Shown: positions 1 through 13,462, counted from the first letter of the stretch. The stretch: DNA of 64,000 bases from Akanthomyces muscarius (GCF_028009165.1 NC_079245.1:3720001-3784000); one strand, 5' to 3'. Notes: generated from the letters alone by a model not told the origin. Numbers and translations: made by a program.

Positions 1-3000
1 TCGCATCTTGACGTGATTCTTTGGACGCCTCTTTAGAGAAGATGTGTGGTCAAGGTACTTGCTTTTAGTTTGCTATGAAAATTTGACCCCAGATGCTCGG
101 TATGACTTGAGAGCACAACAGGTCACCAGTATGCTTGGGCGACGGACAAAAAGTCAAAGTGTAGCGTCCTGGTGCCCGGCGTTTGGTTTAAACACAAACA
201 TGACTTGATATTATTAGCAACTCATTCCGCCAGCATCCTGGCTTTGCGGTGGATTGTAAACGCCAAGTGATTGGGTTGGACGCGTGGCACGAGCTGTACC
301 TGACTGCCCCAGTATTTAACCATTATCTGAATGTCACTGGCGCATAAAGTGCAAAATATGATATATATCTATATAGGGCGAAATGAGAATCGACACCAGC
401 CGTTTCAATGTTTCTGTTTTTCAATTGACGCCGTTCAAGCTGGTGCTATTATTAGCTGGCCTCGAGTCACACAAGGTGTGTATAGTGTATATAGTGCTAG
501 TCGACGCCGCAAAGAAGGGAGGCGTGCGGCAGGGCCCGTTGACCATGTCTCGGGCACGACTAGATAGCATCTCACGAAGCGGAAGACTAGAGTACCAGCA
601 AGGATTGAACCCTCCACGACGCGTTTACGGTTTGGCGATACATGTTGCCACAGCGAAGGCAACGTGACGATCACAGATAGAGGATCAGGTTAGACTTCAA
701 TGTATCCAGGCGCCTTCCAGAACAATAAGCTGGCTCTGCCATGGCAAGATATGGAGCTCGTGGGGAGACGCTGCATGTCGTCGGAAATTAACTGGCGCAG
801 AAGAGGCGCGCTTGATAAGAAGCCCAGTCCGCCCAGCGGGCCTTGGAAGAAGTTTGGGCAGGGTGCAGCAGAGCAAAGCGGCCGCCTGCAGGGGAAAAGG
901 GAAGCGACGAATGGCTTTTTATTTGCTTTTGTGATTCAGTTTTCGGGCCGTAGGAAAGGCGCATGATTCGATCCGCCAGTTCAACTAGTGAGTAGAAACC
1001 GAGTACCTAGCAACGAGGCGTGGGCTGGCAGTGCTCCGCGGGTTCTGCTTATTAGCGTGTACATGGTCAGAAGGTGCGGCGGTGTCGAGTGACGAGATAT
1101 CGTGACCGGCGGGACAAATCTGAGTTTTGAGAAAGAAAAAAATGAACAGTTCCCAGTTGCTTCACGAGAGACTCTTTACTTGACAATAGCGGTTCCTCGT
1201 TTTTTTTTTTATCATCCTTGGTAGCGCAGACATGTTGCTCGTGTTTTGATATTAAACAGAGGGGATGGTGAGTGGGCTGGGCCACTGAAAGAGCAGCTTT
1301 ACAGAAGGTTCCCTGGCCTGCTGTACGCCGCTAAATACTTGGCGACAGTGGGCATGGCGCCATGATTCGCAGTCCCCCTGCCGAGAAGCAAAAAGACATG
1401 ATGAAAAGAAAAGTATCGAGAGGAAGGAAAAAGTAAAGGTTGTTTCAAAAATGCACGTTATTGTTAGCAAACTAGGCGAAATGAGCTGCATGACGCAAGC
1501 TACGCCCCTTTACACCAACCACCTGCCCAGGCAGGCTGCAGCGGAGGCTTGGCCCAATAATTTGCCTGTGGCATGTGGCCTGTCACCTGTATCGACTCTC
1601 GTATTCTTGCACTCTTTGGTGTAGGTATTCGTATGTGTTTCTCGTAAGTATGGGTCTCTTTTTCTTATTGTTTTGGTCCAGCCCAAAATCTGCATTCCTC
1701 CACGGTCACCGACAATAACTACCTTTTTGCATCCCTGCTCGTCAAGCTGTCTGTCTTTTTTTTACGACAAGCTCACAAAAGTTCAACGTTGACCCTGGGC
1801 GGTGGGATCAAGACAGGAATACGTCAATCCGGTGCAGATCTTTTGCGATCGCGCGCTGCGTGTCCCCATGTCGGTCGGGGCCAGCCTGTCAGCGACCCCA
1901 GCCGGGCCTCCATAGCGCTGCAGGTACGAGCGGGACGGGATGCTATATTTACGCATCATCGGTTTAATAGCAAAAATTGGACAATCTAATCGATGCCGCT
2001 TTGTGCTTGTTGCAAAGTATTCAATTCTCTATCTATTGCTTGTATCTGTCATTCTTGCACACGTGCAGCCACAACACGCACGCCAAGGAAGGCCGGTACG
2101 CCTCGTGTGGCGTCCGTATTTGTATTAATAACCAGAGGTACATGCGCCTCGGCAACAAGCAGCCCCGGGACTAGTGTACCGCACGTTAGTGCTGTCCAAC
2201 CGCCTTCTTTTTATCAGTACTATAGTCTTGGCCAAAGCCAGCTGGCGAACCCGCCGACAGACCACAAAAAAAGACCACTAAAATCTCCACCGGCGGCCCT
2301 AAAACCTGCACTGCCAGAACCGCTCAACCCGCTAACAGCCACGACAGCCACTGCCAGGTCTCCCAGATCCGTCCGTTCCAGGATTGGGATTCCTCATCCC
2401 GCTAATCCTCCTTCAGTTGCCTTCTCCATTCCAATCCCTCTCCTCTCTGCTCCTCATTCATCTCCTTCCTACATTCTCACACCCAAACAAATCGCCTCTT
2501 TCGCCCTGCCATTTTTCGCCCGCCCGCCCGCTGTCAGGATCCCTCTCGCGTTCTGCGACAGAGCAACCCGTCCCCATTGTTTGCAGCCTGCTGCGGCCCG
2601 AAAAGAATAATACCGCACCGCGCCCAAAGCCTAAACGGCCACCGCTCGCTTTTCACAAACATCCAACGCTCTAACCGGCCAAAACCGTTCATCGAATCAG
2701 CGGCAAAGAAAAAAAAATCCGTCTTCGTCAAATAATTCATCCCTCGTCGCACCTACAACCTCGATACGAAATCGTCGCTAGCGTCTGGAACCCGTATCTT
2801 TTTATTTTGCGTCTTCGTTTTTCTCTAGCCGCTGGTGAAGTGGTCAATCTGAGACACTGCCGACAACAACATCCGACTCGCGCAATCATCTTCTCCGTCA
2901 CGCCCGCTTGCCAAACAATCTTTTGCGATATCGTCCACCCCTCAGACTCGCTTTTCTTGCGTCATCTGATTTTCCGACACCTCGAGCCGGTCACAGTAGC

Positions 3001-3168
3001 GATACCTTCGTTTCCGAATCCTCCGTCGACCTGCTGCGCTGTCCAATTCGTTCGCTGCCACTTGCTGGACCCCCGAAACCGTCAGGTCCGCAAATTCTAC
3101 TGGCTTTCTAAGCCGCCGCGTGTACGCCGTTTTACCACTACACATTCACATCTATCGACTCAATCACA
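1..3168. other. Gene-free stretch upstream of the CFEM-like gene
   Basis: No open frame here has protein-like composition. From about 2200 the + strand becomes pyrimidine-rich (runs of CT, TCC and CAAC) up to the start codon at 3169, as is usual for fungal promoters and 5' leaders. A 205-codon frame at 1993-2610 is low-complexity Ser/Pro and is judged spurious. No RNA gene was recognised. Confidence 0.6.
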
Positions 3169-3987
3169 ATGGGTAGGTTCCCTCCGAAATCTCTTGTGCC
3201 TGTTAAATCTGTAATTTTATGCTAATTATTTCTTAGCTGATCAAGGCCCCGTTACCACCATCGTGCCCTTTGCCGATCGCAACAAGCTGCCCGCTTGTGC
3301 CGTCTCCTGCAAGGCACTCTACGACGCCAACGCCAACTGCGTCCCCCCCGTCATCCCTTCTGGCCCCGTCTCCAACTATGAGGCCTGCTTCTGCATCAAT
3401 AAAAACGTCATTGCCCTCTCCACCGCTACTGATGCCGTCTGCAACGATGTCTGCTCCGCTGAGCAGGGCGGCCAGTCCTCGGTCGCCAAGTGGTTCGGCA
3501 GCCTCTGCCACGTTACCGCCGGTGGTGGAACGACTAGCACGGCGACGACCACCACTACAAAGGGCTCAAGCTCAGGAAATTCGTCCTCTGGTGGCAGCAG
3601 CCAGAAAAGCGGCGACTGGTGAGTCTCACAACCTCGATACAACTGGACTACCCAAGTATAATGGTACTGACTGTTAGCAGGATCTCAAACCATTGGCAAT
3701 GGGTCATCATGCTCGTTGTTCTGATTGTCGCCATTGCTGGCATCTGGATCGGCGCCTGCATCTGGCGCCGCCGCTACCTCCGCCGCAAGGATCGTCAGAC
3801 CTCGCTCGGCCAGAAGCAGTCCGGCTCGGCTTCCCGACCATCCTGGGGCCCGGGCACTGCTGTGCCCAAGTCCGACTCGGGTGCTCCCATAACCTACTCC
3901 AGCAATGCCGAGGCTGCCTATCCGTCGTTTGACTCAGCCGAGAAGCCCAAGCAAAAGAAGAAGTGGACTGTCACCTCGAGGACATGA
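3169..3987 (+). CDS. CFEM-like cysteine-rich single-pass membrane protein
   Basis: Three exons: 3169-3172, 3237-3618 and 3681-3987, giving 230 residues. The first exon holds only ATGG. Eight cysteines (22, 26, 36, 52, 54, 70, 74, 92) are ordered as in CFEM domains, including the PxCA start and the CxC pair, but the aspartate that CFEM proteins usually place before CxC is not seen. A Ser/Thr/Gly-rich linker (about 96-126) leads to one membrane segment at about 137-157, followed by a basic stop-transfer RRRYLRRK and a polar tail. Such proteins usually sit at the plasma membrane with the Cys domain outside; no classical signal peptide is visible, so orientation would depend on the membrane segment. 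The second intron could end at 3677 or 3680, differing by one codon. Function is not known. Confidence 0.8.
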
Positions 3988-4945
3988 ACCCAATGTCCTC
4001 AATTTTTTATGAGAATGTCTAGTCTGTTTTGTCTTTTTTTGCATCACTTGCGTTTTTTCGGTGTGTGATTACCACCGCTGCTGGCCCGACACGCCCTTGC
4101 ATCGCTTTTCGCTTTGTTTTCCTGCACATGCGCAATGGGTAACACAGTACTGTTCTCGCCATTACGAGTCGTACCCTGAGCGCCGGGCTGCGACTACTCC
4201 ATTCAACACCCGCCGACAGAGACTTTTCGTTGAAGCGAAACAACTCTGGCATCGCTTTTCCCAAAGAGGCCGGTGCAGACCACCACTCCTTGTCTGGCAT
4301 CTTTTCGATCCTTTTACCTCTACTCGCGTCCCACCACCCTCATCTCGACCGAAATTCTCTCAACATACATCTTTGACACCGATATTCGATCTGTACATGA
4401 CTCTAGTCACACTCTCCTGTTTTTCCTGCGCTTTCGGTTCCCTCGCGACATTTTTTCTATCCCTGCCATCAGGGCCATACACAAAAGAGATGTGGAGTTT
4501 TCGGCGCTGTCCTTGTTCTTTCCATTGACCTTGTCCTCGTTCAGTTTTGAATTCGCTGTTTACATATATACATACGTTGCACCCAAGGAAAGAAATCGAT
4601 TGAGGAAAGGTTAGGATTACTACCAGCATGAACAGTATTTGACGGCCCGGCCCTCCCCTTCTGCTCTGCACATACTCACTGCAATGTTTTATCTTGTTTG
4701 GGACTCGGAGCACAAGGGGCAGTGCTTTTCACCGGCGCACATGATACATGGCACATGTTTCCCAGACCAGACTGACGGTGTCTGTTCCACCTTTCCTTTA
4801 CGTGGTTTCTTGTTTTTTTGGATAACAATCATAAATCAATACGGATAAATCTATTAAAAAAGTGCTCTCTATGTGATTTTTGTCGTGTGTAGCTGTCGTA
4901 TGCTCGCTCCCATCATATCTACTTGACTTCCCATTACCTCAGTGA
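3988..4945. other. Gene-free convergent 3' region
   Basis: This lies between the ends of two converging genes and is T-rich on the + strand. It probably holds both 3' untranslated regions. The open frames in it (for example 4061-4528) have no recognisable protein character. Confidence 0.6.
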
Positions 4946-7900
4946 TTACTGTTGTCCTGCCTCCTCCAGCGCATCCATGTACAAATCAATCAAGCAGCCC
5001 GCAGACCACGCTTGCGTAGGACTCTATTGAAGACATTTTTATTAGCATCATGATTCATCGCTCAAGAAATAGCCACCACAGCGAGTTGTGTCGTCAATGC
5101 GGCGAATTAGGCCAAAACCGCCATCTCCCTTGCGTGAGATGGAGGGGAGGGCCAAAACCACACACAACACACAACTCTAACAAAAGAAAGCCAAACTTAC
5201 CGAGTCGGGGCAATGCTCTCCATTCTTCTGCGTCAGCTCCGTCAAGCCCGCCCAGGGCGACTCCCGAATCATCTTTTTGCACTCTGCCAGCCGCCTTGTC
5301 ACCTGCTGGAACGCCTCGATCCGGCCCTCGGCCGTCGGGCGCCGCGCCAGGTCAAATTTGAGCAGCGCACGCAAGAAAAAGCCTGTCGGCCACAGCCATT
5401 CCGGTCCCTGGTGGTAGTTGCGGCCCTTGCTCGTCGCGAAGTCGTCGCTGTCTTCGCTGTTCCTGTAGTACGGCCGGTAGTTCAGGTCGCTTGGGTCCAG
5501 CGTTGCCATGCCCGTTGGTCCACGCAGCACGCGATCCGCCAGACACAGCGCCTGCAGGGCATGGTCCTTATCGAACAGGTCTGACGCAACCGTCATGGCG
5601 ATGGGGAAGTTGGCGCGCAACTGGTAGTCTTCATATTCCTTGCCAGACTTGTACAGATCCTTGTACATTCCACGGCGGTTGACAACCTTGGGATTCACAT
5701 CGTACTTGCTGTCATCGCTTGGAGAGAGAGGAACGTAGTAGCAGCGCTCAAAGTTGCTCTTGAGCAGCTCAGCCCATTTGGCATAAGACACCGGTCCATT
5801 GTCTGACTTCTTCACGCCCTCGTGAGCGAACTTGCCATTCTTGTGTAGACCAGCCAGCCACTTGACAGTGCTGTAAAGCAGCCCAGTAATTTCAATGGCG
5901 GCGCCATCGCGAGGCGTCCCAGGAACACCCTTGGAACCGGCACGCTCACTTTCACCCATCTTGTCCATCCATGTGCCGCAGTTAGACTGGTTACCACCAA
6001 AGATGATGCCTGTCGTCCAGTCCACATGGATGCTTTGGTTGAAACCCTCGTCCTTCATTTGCGAGTCGATCTGAGGTCCGGCATTGGCTTCGCGGTACTT
6101 CATGCCAGTCGCATGTCTCTGAAGAGCCTCTTGGATGACCTCCTCAATTGTGCTCTCCTTGGAATACGCGCGAGCATCTTTCGTTGGGAACCAGGTGTCA
6201 TCGTAGGGGAGGAAACGTCGTGGTACTTTGACTTTGAGCAGGTCCAGGCCTTCCGGCGCCAGATTCACATAGTCCTGAATGGTTTGCAAGAAGAACCAGA
6301 TAGAATCTCTGGAGTTGTACCGTGGTGCATCTCCGCTGCTGAGCAGATTAGGAATCATTCCATGCTTCAAAACGCTAGCAAAGGCAAGGATGTGCTCTTT
6401 AGCTTCGTCAAAGCGCTTAGTTCCGAGGTAAAGGCCGCGAATAGCGATGAACACATCACGTCCCCAGCATCTTGCCCACTCAACCGCAAAATGCGGTAAA
6501 CCAGCGGCAATGGATGGGACTTTCTTCTCTGGCCAGAGCGAGGCAGACTTGACGAGTCCAGTTTGCTGAACGCTGACCATGGCCAGGCTCTGGAGAAACC
6601 ATTGGCTCTTTTCGATGCTGGGCGACATGAGTGCAAGTGACTTATTCCAGCTAGCGTGATATGCGGTTCTCATGACCAGTGCAAAATAGCGAGGCAGCAA
6701 AAAGCTGGGGATGGCTTTGATTGCATCGAATCTGTCCTTGAGCCACTTTGCGGGCGCAGCAAGTCTCTCTTGGCCGGCGATTTTGCTTTGTCGCTCGATT
6801 CTTCCTCGAAAGAAATCGAGAGCCCAGGAACCGTCTCGGAGATTCTGGCAAAGGGGATGGGCCAAGTCATTGTTGTGAATGATGTCCTTTAGGATGCTCC
6901 ACCAGCCTTGAAGACCGGCGTAGACAAGTTTGCCATGGCCAGGGATATCATATACGCCATCTGCACCATCAGTAGCATCTCTTTCCTCTGCCTCACAGCG
7001 GTACATTAGGAAGTTGAGGTCAATAAGGTTAAGATCCTTCCAGACCTCATCGGCGCCAGATGTGACGTAGGTATCGAGACCGGCTGAATGCTCGGCCGCT
7101 GGTATCCACGTTTCAAACAGCGCAATACTTCCTGGGGGAAACTTTTCCCGAACTGTAATGATGGCATCATCTCCTTTCTGCTCAACATCAACGCCAGTGA
7201 TACCAACCACCTTGCTGGGCAGGCCGCGAAGATATTTTTCATCGCCGGCTGCCTTGGTCGTGGCGTCTTCGCTTGCATCAACCTCAAGCATCCAGCTGCC
7301 CAGGTGCTGCACCTTGGTCCCGTTGAGCTCAACCGGAGCAATGGATCCTCGGCCATTCCCATAACCAGGGAAAGCCGTATGTGCAATGAGGAAGTATCCC
7401 TTTCTTGATTCCGGGTGAACTCTGTGTACCGTGATATACTGGTCTTCATGGTGAATGTGGGTTTCATCGTACGAGTCCTTGCCCATCAAAGTGTGAATCT
7501 GGTTGAGCAGCTTCTTGACGCCACCAATGCCATTATTGCCGGTTGTGCCCTCCGGTGGAGATCGTGATGACTCCGACATGTAGAGGCGAGTCTCATTGAC
7601 GAGGTCTACGAGCTTGGGGTAGATTTCGTCGTAGCCCATGACGCTGCCAGTGGCGCTTGAGCACATGCTGACGAGGGCGGCATTGGAGAGAGTATCACGG
7701 GCATCTCGTTTCTGTGCTGGGGTCTCGTTATCGTGTGTGCAGTCCATGAAAAGGGCATGCACTGGTGTAGGTCTGATTTGTTTGATGATTTCCCGTGACA
7801 TGTTGCTTTTGCCGCTGGTTGTATCCGTGGTAGAAACCTCGTCGACCTCGAAGCTGCCAATAGGTCTGCCGCCGTGTCTGTGCACCAGTCGACTCAACTC

Positions 7901-9827
7901 TGCAGTGCTCCATGCTTGCATAGCCTCACGAATGAGGGAACTGAGACCAAGACGCTTGACGAAGATGTAGTCTGTCTCTTCGGAGCCGGAAAACAGCTCC
8001 GCAACAACATACAAGTCTGGCCTCACTCTCCTGGCCTCGTCAAGAATGTGCTCGGCGACGTGAATGGGAGTTGAATGGCAGTTGTCGATGCGCAGGCCGA
8101 CGAAGTACTTGGCAAGCAGACGAGCGTATTTGGTCATGTGCTCCCATAGCCAGGGGCTGTCCTCTGGCTTGGAGCCATAACGAAGCTTCACACAATCACC
8201 CCAAACAATAACCTCGCGGCGAAGGTAAACCTTTGACTCAGGGCCGGCATGGTCGACCAGCGCATTGCCGCCCCAAACCCAGCCATTGTTGACCAGGGCC
8301 TTTTCCTCAGGCTTGAGCTTGGAAGTTGCTTCCGTTTTGGGCAGGCGCGTAAAGTAGCTTTCGATCAAGGGGTTTTCTTTGTTGATTGGGCCAAGCTTCG
8401 GCCCGTGGTCATCCAGACGCACATATTTGATCCGGTTAAACAGCTGCTCCAAGGCCTCCTTTATATCGGTATCATACTCCTCGTAGAACGGGACATTCAG
8501 AGTATCCAAAATCTGTGTCACTTTCGTTCTAGCCCCGCCCTTGCTTGCGGAGTGCCCATCGTTTTGGTAACTTCCAAGAGCAAAAGATAAGACAGTTGCG
8601 CCAACTGCGGGGTCGACAGTGCGCCTAAATCGCTCGCCCAAGCGATCAAGGCCCTGGAGACCGAATGTCTTGATGAATGCAGCTTGGTCGCCGATCTTTT
8701 GCTCTTCGAGTCCTTTAAGGGAGAATGATTGGTCCTCTTCTCTAGGAGGGGCAAAGGTCTCTCCATCCATCCAAGCTTGCACAATGGCGTCGGCGTTGGT
8801 ATCAACAGCCAGCGCATAGTATTCCCAAAGGCGCAACTCTGCAAGGACCTTGTCCTTTACAGCTTCCATGATTTTCAAGACGTCATCTCCAGATTTGGGG
8901 TCCGTCGGTAGTCCGAGCTCTTCGAGCTTGTCGCTTAGCTCCAGGAGCTTGGTATCGAGCTCGTAGGCAGACTGAAGCCAAGGAGCAGTAGAAAGATTGT
9001 AGCCAGCATCAGGGTGTTGCTGCAGCCATTGTGTGTTGCTGGCGGTGTGGTTGAGAACAATATCGGTCAAGCTCAGCAGCGAGTGCTTCTTCTCCAAGCT
9101 GTCGATCATGCGCTTCACGTCTGACTCGCCGTTGGGGAAACAGGTCGGGTCCCAGCCTAGCTGGTCATAGAGACTGTAGGGCGAGTTTGATTCACCGCGA
9201 ACTTGCAGAGGTGTAAAATGAACCATGTTGTAGCCCCTTGCACTGATTCCACTAAGATGGGCCTCCCAGTCCTGGGGATAGCGACCCATGAATTTGCTAA
9301 TAATGGAAAAAACGGAGAGCGCCGGGAGCGGCAGAGCGCGGCCATCCAGAGTAAGACGAGGAGCAACATCAATGTAGTAGGTCGAAGTCTGCTTCAGCGA
9401 TTGCTTTGGGTTAGCATCTAGGGTCGGTTGTAGGTCAGGTAGCTCGGCGTAGGTGGTGTAGAAAGCAAAAGCGCCAGCTTCGTAGATAGGAACGGATATT
9501 TCAATGGGGCGATTAAAGTCGGGTTTCAAGCTGCAGAATGTAAGAGACAAGCCAATTGACGCTGAGAAGCCTTGATTTCAATCATGGGCTCACTCACGGA
9601 AACTCGCGAAACTTGTCGCGGCGGAATTCCTGGCCCTTGTCAGGGATGTTGACCCAGAGGCTGCCATGGCGGCAGATGGAGGAGGCACCCTCAATCACGA
9701 ACCGGACAGTGACAGGGTCCTTGGATTTGGGGGCGAGGTAGATGTATTCGCCGGCGACATCGGGCGAGCCATCATCGTTGAGATGCAACAGAAAAACTTC
9801 ACGAGACGTCATGGTGCCTGGGCTCAT
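4946..9827 (-). CDS. GDB1: Glycogen debranching enzyme
   Basis: Three exons on the minus strand: 9827-9598, 9530-5201 and 5023-4946, total 1545 residues, the normal length of eukaryotic debranchers. The last exon is small and supplies the C-terminal PTQAWSAGCLIDLY segment; the splice joins PDS to SPTQAW. The enzyme has two activities: an N-terminal GH13-like 4-alpha-glucanotransferase (LRIDNCHSTP nucleophile region, VVAELFSGSEE acid region, FMDCTHDNETP) and a C-terminal GH133 amylo-alpha-1,6-glucosidase (ARCWGRDVFIA and GTWMDKMGES motifs). It removes branch points of glycogen in the cytosol together with glycogen phosphorylase. The start MSPGTMTSREVF was chosen because it opens the conserved first exon; a second in-frame ATG lies at 9812. 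No lesion is seen. Confidence 0.97.
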
Positions 9828-10699
9828 GATGGAGGAGGGAAAGGCGCGGGCAACAGCAACGCTGCCCCGCGGTGACTAGGCTGTGGGTGCTGGGAGCTAG
9901 CTGCAGGGGCGGCTGCATAGAATGACGTCTCGATCGACTGGTGGGCTATCAAGCTAAGGCAGGATGCAATGGCAGACTGGGTGGCAGGAGGGTTGGAGGC
10001 CTAGATGAGGAGCATCGTGAGAATTTTAGGAGCATCGACTTTTGGTGTGGCACGCCGACAAAAAAAAGCATTGCCCTTGGCCGTTTGTCTTGATTGTATG
10101 GACAGTGGGCAGCGGGCAGCGACAGAGGGGCAAATGCTCCGAACCAGCCGTGAGGCACACTCGCATCGACGATGCTCCGGAAATGGTCCTTGTTGCCCCA
10201 GCACATGGTCGTGGCCACAGGGCGTTACCTAGGTACCTACCTATAGGGAGCACGGAAGGTCTAGACCTCCTGTAGCGGCAGCTTTTAGCGGTTCTCTGCC
10301 GTTGGCTTCAGTGGGCTGTCCACTGTGGGGCTCCATCTCAGCGGTCTGATGTCACCGTTTTTGAATCTCTCCTTCTCAACTTACCCTGCAACAGGTACAA
10401 CAGCCACAGATGTGTTGATATGGTCGCTTCATCGAGTCGAGAATCGTCTCAGCATTCGCAATGAATGGCATAAATTGAGCTAAATCCTGCCCGCCTTTAA
10501 ATTCCCATCTTTACTTTTTGCGCTGTGAAATCAGATGTGAGAACACCATCGCAGCGTCTATCTCCATGCATCTCTGCAAACTGCCACGCTACACAAATTA
10601 ATTCCCGCACACTAGCCGCCATGATAAGGCATTTGCTGTACCATTTACAAAAGATGCCTTAAATTCTGTTCAAGCTAACATGTGCAAACACCTCATCCC
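9828..10699. other. Upstream region of the debranching enzyme
   Basis: No gene seen. The stretch contains a TTACCTAGGTACCTACCTAT motif at 10225-10244, of a kind repeated elsewhere in this window, and an AT-richer part at 10440-10690 that probably includes the 3' end of the NmrA-like gene. Confidence 0.5.
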
Positions 10700-11767
10700 C
10701 TAGTGGGCGCCCTTGGAATATTCATACTCGCCCGCATTGAACGCCATGTCTGCCGCCCTCTTGGTCGCCTCCTCCATGTCCTCCTCTGGCAGACCTAGCT
10801 CCTTGTTCACTACCTTGTCCTGGAAATCACCACCACCATTCTTGAAAAACGTCCTCGTGTACAGGCAGTGTGCAAACCCCTTGTGGCCCTCCGGACCGCC
10901 GAGCAACTTCTTGCCCGCATCGTAACGCTCCTGCGCGTTGACCTTTTCAATCGTCCAGTCTGCGTCCGTCGTACCCAGCACTTTGTGCACGCTGTCTAGC
11001 ATGTCGCGCTGCGAGGCCACGAAGCTCTTGAGGAAGAGCGGCTTGTTGCGCCACTGCGACATGGTGACATCCTTGTCGTGCTCGTCCTCGGGCAGCACCT
11101 TGAGGCTCAGAAACGCCGCCGCCGCGCGTCCGCACTGCAGCCACGTCGACGTGCAGATGGGCATGTCACCCTCGCCAAACAGGGTGGCCGATTTGTTCAC
11201 AATGTCGATGCCGTAGCAGTTGTGGCTCGCGAGCGAAAACTCGTACCAGAAGGAGCAGTTCATCGTCGTCCACGACAGGCCGTTCTGCTCCGCGGCCGCA
11301 ATGTTGGCGAATACACCGCGGCCTGTCATGTTCTCGTCCATGAGCTTCTTGTTCTCAATGTCGGTGCCGTAGCAAGTAGGCATTACCCAAGGAACGCCAG
11401 CCTTGCCTGCGGCGGACATGACAATTGCCTCGGCGGCGGCGCCGGCCAACACGGACAAGGATACAATGAGGAACTGTTGCCCCTTGAGGGCGTTGACGAG
11501 GGACTCTTCGTTGGAGTAGTCGACGGGGGCCTTGATGACGCCTTCCGGTAGAGTGCTCTTGCTGCCGATGCGGGTGAGGGCAGTGACGGTGTGCTTCCCG
11601 GTCTGGAGGAGGGCTTCTGTCATGTGCTTGCCGACATTACCGCCGGCCTGTTATAAGTCAGTGCGTGCACAGTAAAATGATTCAGTAAATCAACTTACAC
11701 CAATGATGGCGACCTTGCTGATGCGGTTCACGAAGCCAGCGGCTTGGTTCTTAGCGTACTGAGCCAT
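10700..11767 (-). CDS. NmrA-like NAD(P)-binding protein
   Basis: Two exons, 11767-11699 and 11647-10700, 338 residues. The splice restores the dinucleotide-binding motif VAIIGAGGNVGKHM near residue 18-31 (GxGGxxGK of atypical short-chain dehydrogenases of the NmrA/isoflavone-reductase family). Intron of 51 bp with GTAAGT donor. Members bind NAD(P) either as redox sensors that control transcription factors or as small-molecule reductases; the sequence does not tell which. No signal peptide or membrane segment, so a cytosolic protein is likely. It ends in a Lys-Gly-Ala-His tail. It is transcribed away from the DJ-1-like gene, with an 850-bp shared upstream region. Confidence 0.9.
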
Positions 11768-12617
11768 TGCAATGTAAGTGCGTAGTAGTGTAGTGCCGTG
11801 GGACTATGTTGGTCAAGAAGAGTTGTTTGGATAGGTGTCTCGTAATGTTTTGACTTGATTGATTGATGAAAAGTAAAACAAGTATTAAAAGAACAACGAA
11901 GCTCTTATATACATGGACGTCAACTTTTTTATGTCCCGTATATCCGCATCGCAATTCTTGACTACAGTTCTCAGATAATCTCGCCCGAAGCGTATTTCCC
12001 AAACTAGCAATTTTCGACGGGCGAGTCCGTCTCCCGATCGAGTCTAGCGCCACGATTTGCGTCTCGGCCAATCAACATCTGCCTGCGCCTGTCAGCACCT
12101 GTCAGCACCGCGCCAGCAAACTCGGAGTTAAATGGAACAAGCCGCAGCACATGATGACGACAGTATGGTCAGTTTAAGCCATGGAAATAGTGAGGCGATA
12201 CTGAAATAAGCATCGCGACTTCGAGATTCTACGTCTGTCGTGCTGAGGCTGACCAGTGTCTAGACTGCGGCGTGGCTTGTGGCTTCGATGATGCCTTGGC
12301 TGGCGCAAGTAGCCAGCCCGAACCACGAGCAGCATCATTTGTCCTTGGGACTTCGGAACAGAGCGGTCGGCTGCTCCCGCCTTTTCCTCATAGGGCGAAG
12401 CACTGTCCGGGACGCGTAGTGAGAATTAAGGCTGAGCCAATAGCAGCGTAATGAACATGTGTACAAGGCTGTCTTAGATCCGATCCAGCCCGGATCCGAG
12501 TCTCGCAGTGTCCATGTATAAGAAGCCGTGTAATACTGCGTAAGAGCAAAAAAAAAAAATAACTAAAATCAGACTCGCTATTTAATTTACTTGATTTAAA
12601 TAGCAAGCATCTTCACA
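11768..12617. promoter_or_regulatory. Divergent upstream region, NmrA-like / DJ-1-like genes
   Basis: 850 bp between the start codons of two divergently transcribed genes. No coding signal. An A-rich run (12547-12560) lies just before the + strand gene. A shared promoter is inferred from the arrangement only. Confidence 0.4.
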
Positions 12618-13462
12618 ATGTCCGAGTTTAACCTCTCCGAGCCTACCCGCGCCATCCATGTCGGCGTCGTCCTCATGAACAGGTCCGTCTTGTCCCCGGG
12701 TCGGCTGACCCACCCGCTCGCTTCATTCCCGCTAACACCGGCACAGCATCACGGAGGCGCTCGATGTCGTGCCCGTTGATATCCTCCATGGCGTGAGCGA
12801 AAAGTTCATCGAGTCCATGCCCTCGCTCGTCCCGGAGCCGCTGCAGAAGCAGGGTCTGCCGATTGAGTTTCACTGGGTCTCTGAGAACGGCACCAAGGAC
12901 ACCCGACAGCTGAGCAGCGGCCTCAACGTCACTCCGACTGTATGATGCGCCGAATCTCACAGTTCAACATCGAAGAATATTTGCTAATGGACTTCTGCAG
13001 GACTCCTTTGCTGATTGCCCTGCCTTGGACATTGTCCTCGTCGGTGCCCACCACATCGACTACCACCTGACGGCTACCGAGCTGGCGTTTATCCAAAAAG
13101 CTTACACCGACTGCTCCGCCTTCATGACTGTCTGCGGCGGCATCTTGGTCGCCGTCGAGGCCGGTCTCGTGGCACACAAAACCGTCACCGGCCCGCGCTT
13201 CATGCTGCCGCAGCTCGGCGCCGCCGCGCCCGCCGCCACCTGGGTCGAGAAGCGCTACGTTCAGGACGGCAAGCTCTGGACGAGCGGCGCCCTGCACAAC
13301 GGCCTCGACATGATGGCCGCATTTATGCGGCAGACGTGGCCGAGCCGGGGGAGCCAGGGCATGATGCTAGTGGACTATGGGCTGGTGGTGGGGAGTGCTC
13401 CAAACAGGGACATTGACTACAAGGACGAGCCGCTCCCGAACATGTCAGCTGCCTCAGTATAA
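12618..13462 (+). CDS. DJ-1/PfpI (ThiJ) family protein
   Basis: Three exons, 12618-12682, 12747-12939 and 13001-13462, 239 residues. The fold signature is the nucleophile-elbow segment AFMTVCGGILVAVEAGL, with Cys131 at the position of the reactive cysteine, followed by an AHKTVTGP stretch and an LPQLG segment, as in fungal DJ-1/PfpI proteins. In DJ-1 proteins the residue after Cys is often Thr or Ala; here it is Gly-Gly. Relatives include isonitrile hydratases, glyoxalase III-type and stress-response proteins; substrate cannot be read from the sequence. Predicted cytosolic. It converges on the ferric reductase gene with only 122 bp between stop codons. Confidence 0.9.

Noticed and set aside
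595..625. GGTTCAATCC string resembling a tRNA B box (minus strand)
   Set aside because: The flanking bases do not form a T stem, and no matching acceptor or D arm was found.
1993..2610. 205-codon frame on the + strand upstream of the CFEM-like gene
   Set aside because: Low-complexity Ser/Pro/Thr composition from CT-rich leader DNA, no motif, and overlapping equally long frames.
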